From the NCBI GenBank assembly GCA_029260985.1, contig JAJDCE010000071.1, positions 1 through 24,706 on the forward strand: a DNA stretch of 24,706 nt, in the 5' to 3' direction. Below the pieces are notes generated by a model. The model was not told where the DNA came from. It saw only the letters and a program-made list of their open reading frames with translations, and ran no database searches. This document shows, in pieces, positions 21,688 through 24,706 of the stretch (within the stretch, counting starts at the first letter, position 1; each line of letters opens with the position of its first letter). A program made the position numbers and the translations under genes. The DNA comes from Patescibacteria group bacterium (GTDB taxonomy: Bacteria > Patescibacteriota > Gracilibacteria > UM-FILTER-43-11).

Positions 21688-22920
21688 ATGCCCAAGGAAC
21701 AAATCGTTGCCAGTCTGGATATCGGCAGCTCTAAAATACGTACTGTTATCGCTCTGATTGAAGAGGAAAAGAAAATGCCTAATATAATAGGTGTTGGTGT
21801 TTCACCTTCTACGGGTATGAGAAAGGGGAATATTATTGATGTAGATGAAACCATTAGTAATATCTCTGCAGCACTAGAAGACGCTGAGCGAATGTCCGGA
21901 GCGCCTATCCACCATGTTTTTGCGGGTTTGAGCGGGCATCATATAGAATCATTCGATAGTAAAGGAGTGATCGCTATTTCTCATGCTGGTTCTGAAATCA
22001 TTGAAGATGATATCAACCGAGTGCTCGAAGCGGCTCAGGCCGTATCAATGCCAAGTAATCGACGAATTCTTCGTATTATCCCTAAATCTTTCTCAGTTGA
22101 TGATCAGAAAGGGATTAAGAACCCTGTTGGAATGATTGGGGTGCGCCTCGAAGTCGACGCTCATATTATTACAGGGCAAGGCACTATTATTAAGAATATT
22201 GAAAAAGCGGTTCATCAGGCAGGTGTGGATATTGATGATGTTGTACCGAGTTCATTGGCGGCTGCTGAAGCTGTTCTTTCAAGGCGACAAAAGGAATTAG
22301 GAGTGGTTGTGATTGATGTGGGATGTGGTAGTACAAGCATTGCTGTTTTTGAAGAAGGCACTACATTACACGCGGCTTCACTTCCTGTTGGAGGTGAAAG
22401 TGTGACCAATGATGTGGCTATCGGACTTAGAACTTCTATTGATACCGCTGATAAAATTAAGATTGAATATGGCACTACTAATCCTGAAGAGGTAAATGAG
22501 CGCGAAACGATTGACCTTTCTTTGATTAGTAAAATAGACAGTCATACCGTTTCAAAAAGGCATATGTCTGAAATTATTCAGGCTCGTTATCACGAAATGT
22601 TCCATATGGTTAAAGATGAACTTCGCGCCATTGGACGTGATGGCATGCTTCCTGCAGGCGCTATTCTTACTGGCGCTGGGGCAAAAGTGCCTGGCTGTTT
22701 GGATTTAGCTCGTGAGGTATTGGGTCTTCCGGTTCAGATTGGCTTTCCAACTGAAGTGGATGGTGTAGTGGATAAAATTGATGATCCTGCTTATGCGACT
22801 GCAATCGGTTTAGTGGTTTGGGGCTCACGCTTCGAAGGTCGTTCCTATGGTTTTGGATCTTTTGATGTTAAGAAAATCTTTACAGGTGTAAAGGGATGGT
22901 TTAAAAATTTGCTTCCATAA
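21688..22920 (+). CDS. ftsA: Cell division protein FtsA
   Basis: The 410-aa protein is an actin-like ATPase. Phosphate 1 is DIGSSKIRTVIA (residues 11-22), phosphate 2 VVIDVGCGSTSIAV, and the adenosine motif ILTGAGAKVPG. The SHS2/1C domain lies at about 80-170, and the C-terminal amphipathic helix KKIFTGVKGWFKNLLP (395-410) is the membrane anchor. FtsA tethers FtsZ filaments to the membrane and recruits later division proteins. Length is normal. ftsZ follows 154 bp downstream; ftsQ is absent upstream. An array of 11-bp repeats begins 2 bp after the stop. No Shine-Dalgarno site is visible. Confidence 0.96.
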   Translation: MPKEQIVASLDIGSSKIRTVIALIEEEKKMPNIIGVGVSPSTGMRKGNIIDVDETISNISAALEDAERMSGAPIHHVFAGLSGHHIESFDSKGVIAISHAGSEIIEDDINRVLEAAQAVSMPSNRRILRIIPKSFSVDDQKGIKNPVGMIGVRLEVDAHIITGQGTIIKNIEKAVHQAGVDIDDVVPSSLAAAEAVLSRRQKELGVVVIDVGCGSTSIAVFEEGTTLHAASLPVGGESVTNDVAIGLRTSIDTADKIKIEYGTTNPEEVNERETIDLSLISKIDSHTVSKRHMSEIIQARYHEMFHMVKDELRAIGRDGMLPAGAILTGAGAKVPGCLDLAREVLGLPVQIGFPTEVDGVVDKIDDPAYATAIGLVVWGSRFEGRSYGFGSFDVKKIFTGVKGWFKNLLP

Positions 22921-22922
22921 TT

Positions 22923-22966
22923 CAAATAGCTATCCAGTTGCTAGCCAATTGCTAACAGATTGCTAT
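22923..22966. repeat. 11-bp tandem repeat, array B, after ftsA
   Basis: Four exact 11-bp units: CAAATAGCTAT, CCAGTTGCTAG, CCAATTGCTAA and CAGATTGCTAT. They begin 2 bp after the ftsA stop codon. Confidence 0.85.
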
Positions 22967-22994
22967 AAAAATAAAAACAAACAAACAATAAGTA

Positions 22995-23036
22995 CTTAGT
23001 TCTCACGCTTTGATAAATCGGGGCATGAAAACTAAG
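22995..23036 (+). other. Hairpin in the ftsA-ftsZ gap
   Basis: CTTAGTT (22995-23001), TCA and GC pair with GC, TGA and AACTAAG (23023-23036), a stem of 12 bp with two C-A mismatches. The following sequence is T-rich (23040-23062). It may be a weak terminator, an RNA stability element or a regulatory hairpin in the ftsZ leader. Confidence 0.45.
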
Positions 23037-23074
23037 CATTTGTTTCTATTTTTATTATTCTTAATCCAAGTTTC

Positions 23075-24250
23075 ATGTCAGATGCATTAAAACATTTATT
23101 TAATGGCTCAAAGCCCACTTCTCGTCCTTCGAGTTCTGTGGAAGTTAAGCCAGAGATTACCCCTCTCGCCTCTATTAAAGTAATAGGTGTTGGTGGAGGT
23201 GGCGGCAATGCGGTTAACCGTATGATTAGCGCCAAAGTGGATGGTGTTGATTTTATTTCGGTGAATACCGATGCTCAGGCTCTTTATCATTCTCAGGCGT
23301 CACATCGCATCAATGTAGGAAAAGGAACGACTCGTGGACTTGGAGCTGGTTCTGTTCCTGATGTGGGTAAGAAGGCTGCTGAGGAAAGCAGTGAAGAGTT
23401 AAAGGCGGCGATTGAAGGTGCAGACATGGTTTTTGTAACTTGCGGCCTTGGAGGCGGTACGGGGACTGGCGCGGCTCCCATCATCGCTGATATTGCTAAA
23501 GAAATGGGAATCCTCACCGTGGGTGTGGTGACCAAACCTTTTTCATTTGAAGGGGTTCGTCGTTCTCAAACAGCGATGAATGGTTTGGAAGAATTGAAAG
23601 AAAAGGTAGATACCCTTATCACTATTCCAAATGATCGCATCTTATCCATTATTGATAAGAAAACTCCATTAACAGATGCCTTTGTGGTGGTGGATGATAT
23701 TTTACGTCAGGCGATTCAGGGGGTTGCTGATCTTATTACCGTTCACGGTATGATCAATGTGGACTTTGCGGATGTGCGGGCGATTATGGAGAATGCTGGC
23801 TCATCGTTGATGGGTGTGGGTTATGGAACGGGTGAAAACCGAGCGGTTGATGCGGCACGAGCTGCTATTGAAAGCCCACTTCTTGAACTTTCTATTCAGG
23901 GGGCGAAAGGAATTCTCTTCAATGTTACCGGTGGTAATGACCTTTCTATGTTTGAAGTGGATGAGGCGGCTAAGGTGATTACCGAAGCGGCTGACAGTGA
24001 AGCGAACATTATCTTTGGCGCTGTGATCAATGAAAATTACACAGGTGAAATCAAAGTAACGGTTATCGCGACCGGTTTCAGCGAGGAAGACCAGCAGCGT
24101 ATTCAAGGGTCATCTGCCTCAGGAACCATCCAGCGCCTTGGCAATATACCTACCAGCAATGTGAAAGTTATGGGCGTTCAGCCTGCTGGTAATAAATCTG
24201 AAGTTGATCTTGAGGTACCGGCGTTTATGCGTAAAACACTCCGTAAATAA
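23075..24250 (+). CDS. ftsZ: Cell division protein FtsZ
   Basis: The 391-aa protein is a tubulin-like GTPase that assembles the division ring. The nucleotide-binding loops are GVGGGGGNAVNRM (38-50) and GGGTGTGAAPI (126-136). The T7 loop GMINVDFADVRAIM supplies the catalytic Asp residues to the next subunit. The C-terminal VPAFMRK is the conserved peptide that binds FtsA. The variable linker is short. Length is typical. Start ATG 23075 has no Shine-Dalgarno site. It lies with ftsA, and its stop codon is followed directly by 11-bp repeats. Confidence 0.97.
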   Translation: MSDALKHLFNGSKPTSRPSSSVEVKPEITPLASIKVIGVGGGGGNAVNRMISAKVDGVDFISVNTDAQALYHSQASHRINVGKGTTRGLGAGSVPDVGKKAAEESSEELKAAIEGADMVFVTCGLGGGTGTGAAPIIADIAKEMGILTVGVVTKPFSFEGVRRSQTAMNGLEELKEKVDTLITIPNDRILSIIDKKTPLTDAFVVVDDILRQAIQGVADLITVHGMINVDFADVRAIMENAGSSLMGVGYGTGENRAVDAARAAIESPLLELSIQGAKGILFNVTGGNDLSMFEVDEAAKVITEAADSEANIIFGAVINENYTGEIKVTVIATGFSEEDQQRIQGSSASGTIQRLGNIPTSNVKVMGVQPAGNKSEVDLEVPAFMRKTLRK

Positions 24251-24252
24251 GC

Positions 24253-24296
24253 CAAATAGCTTTCAAATTGCTAACAAATAGCTTTCAAATTGCAGA
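24253..24296. repeat. 11-bp tandem repeat, array C, after ftsZ
   Basis: Four exact 11-bp units: CAAATAGCTTT, CAAATTGCTAA, CAAATAGCTTT and CAAATTGCAGA. They begin 2 bp after the ftsZ stop, as array B does after ftsA. The reverse complement GCTATTTG recurs at 24319. Confidence 0.85.
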
Positions 24297-24314
24297 TCAG
24301 GTATTTGCGATATG

Positions 24315-24366
24315 ATGGCTATTTGATTGCGCGAATCCCGATGTAATCGGGTGAGCTGATAGCCAT
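24315..24366. repeat. Nested hairpin with CCCGAT palindrome
   Basis: ATGGCTAT (24315-24322) pairs with ATAGCCAT (24359-24366). CCCGAT (24337-24342) pairs with ATCGGG (24346-24351) inside it. The inner palindrome matches the one at 16055-16069. Confidence 0.65.
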
Positions 24367-24372
24367 TTGTAA

Positions 24373-24395
24373 ACTTGCGTAGCAAGTGTTTTTTT
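24373..24395 (+). terminator. Intrinsic terminator after ftsZ
   Basis: ACTTGC (24373-24378), a GTA loop and GCAAGT (24382-24387) are followed by seven T (24389-24395). Confidence 0.75.
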
Positions 24396-24403
24396 GGTAT
24401 AAT
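24375..24403 (+). promoter_or_regulatory. Promoter of the PilB/GspE-like gene
   Basis: TTGCGT (24375-24380), a 17-bp spacer and TATAAT (24398-24403), with TGG making an extended -10. The -35 lies inside the terminator stem. The start near 24410 leaves a leader of about 15 nt. Confidence 0.65.
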
Positions 24404-24424
24404 ATATGGATAAACTTTATGTGA

Positions 24425-24706
24425 ATGGAACCCAATCAAGACCCAAACACCACCAAGCTGGCAGCGAAGGCTGCTGAGGTTAAACAGCAGTTTAAAGAAA
24501 AGGCGATTCAGGCTAAGGCGAAAGAATTGGATCTGTCTTATGTTAATTTGCTGACTATGCCTCTCAACCCGGATATTGTCGGGGTTATACCCAAAGAAGA
24601 GGCTGAAGCAGCGAGGGTGGCTCCTTTTTTCCTTTCCGGTAAAAAATTGAGGATCGCGGTGATTGAGCCTGATGAAAAAGTTCAAGCATTGGTTGAAAAG
24701 CTTCGG
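24425..24706 (+). CDS. PilB/GspE-type secretion/pilus ATPase, N-terminal fragment
   Basis: The 94 residues visible run off the window edge. A Lys/Ala-rich N-terminal helix (LAAKAAEVKQQFKEKAIQAK) is followed by LDLSYVNLLTMPLNPDIVGVIPKEEAEAARVAPFF and GKKLRIAVIEPDEKVQALVEKL. The xxYVxLxxxPxxxxxxxxIPxxxAxxxxxxPF pattern with a later beta strand is the N-terminal T2SSE_N domain of type IV pilus and type II secretion ATPases. The ATPase core lies beyond the edge. PilB powers pilus extension from the cytosolic side of the membrane. A role with the pilin-like protein at 16593 is possible, but the two genes are far apart. Confidence 0.75.
   Translation, partial: MEPNQDPNTTKLAAKAAEVKQQFKEKAIQAKAKELDLSYVNLLTMPLNPDIVGVIPKEEAEAARVAPFFLSGKKLRIAVIEPDEKVQALVEKLR

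Overview
The window looks like a chromosomal segment from a Patescibacteria (Candidate Phyla Radiation) bacterium, perhaps a Peregrinibacteria-like lineage. The reasons are the split gene order, the 23S rRNA gene broken up by insertions, a stand-alone 5'-3' exonuclease, a TrbC/VirB2-like pilin protein, a lone C-terminal GT5 glycosyltransferase half, an archaeal-type NMN adenylyltransferase, few Shine-Dalgarno sites, and many repeat-filled gaps. UGA acts as a normal stop (pilin-like gene, exonuclease, 148-aa protein), which argues against the UGA=Gly code of Gracilibacteria and Absconditabacteria. The phylum placement is inference; no 16S gene is present to settle it.

Layout. 1-898: 5' part of a secreted L,D-transpeptidase-like gene (minus). 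1068-1144: tRNA-Ala(UGC) with promoter and terminator. 1199-1969: two small membrane proteins. 2105-6680: a 23S-5S rRNA operon without 16S. It has an A-rich strong promoter, an attenuator-like leader (2189-2320), flanking processing stems and a 23S gene carrying three insertions. Two of these are sister hairpins at helices 25 and 45; the third carries an ORF for a four-helix-bundle IVS protein. 6758-8035: an RBBP9/YdeN-like hydrolase and a convergent membrane protein. 8405-10554: a double-OB single-strand binding protein, a small unknown gene and a KsgA/Erm-family rRNA methyltransferase. 10702-14973: an envelope block with an O-antigen ligase/polymerase-like protein, a NadM-type NMN adenylyltransferase, a His-rich membrane-anchored coiled-coil protein and a GT4 glycosyltransferase. 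14966-16466: a DciA-like DUF721 protein, ribosomal protein bS16 with a long acidic tail, and KhpA. 16593-18808: pilin-like membrane protein, GT5 fragment and 5'-3' exonuclease. 18903-21099: HD-domain protein, two orphan proteins and YbeY. 21688-24250: FtsA and FtsZ, preceded by about 500 bp of AT-rich non-coding DNA. 24425-end: the start of a PilB/GspE-type ATPase.

How the genes work together. Most of the window is core function: rRNA and its maturation (23S, 5S, KsgA/Erm-like, YbeY, KhpA, bS16), replication and repair (SSB, DciA-like, exonuclease) and division (FtsA, FtsZ). Cell-surface functions are added: transpeptidase, polysaccharide assembly, pilin and pilus ATPase. Genes are mostly in single-gene units with recognisable -35/-10 promoters, often extended -10 (TGGTATAAT), and short leaders without Shine-Dalgarno sites.

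The most unusual signal is non-coding. Degenerate tandem repeats with exact 7-bp periods fill several intergenic regions and also build the two hairpins inside the 23S gene. A second family with an 11-bp period sits directly after the stop codons of the pilin-like gene, ftsA and ftsZ.
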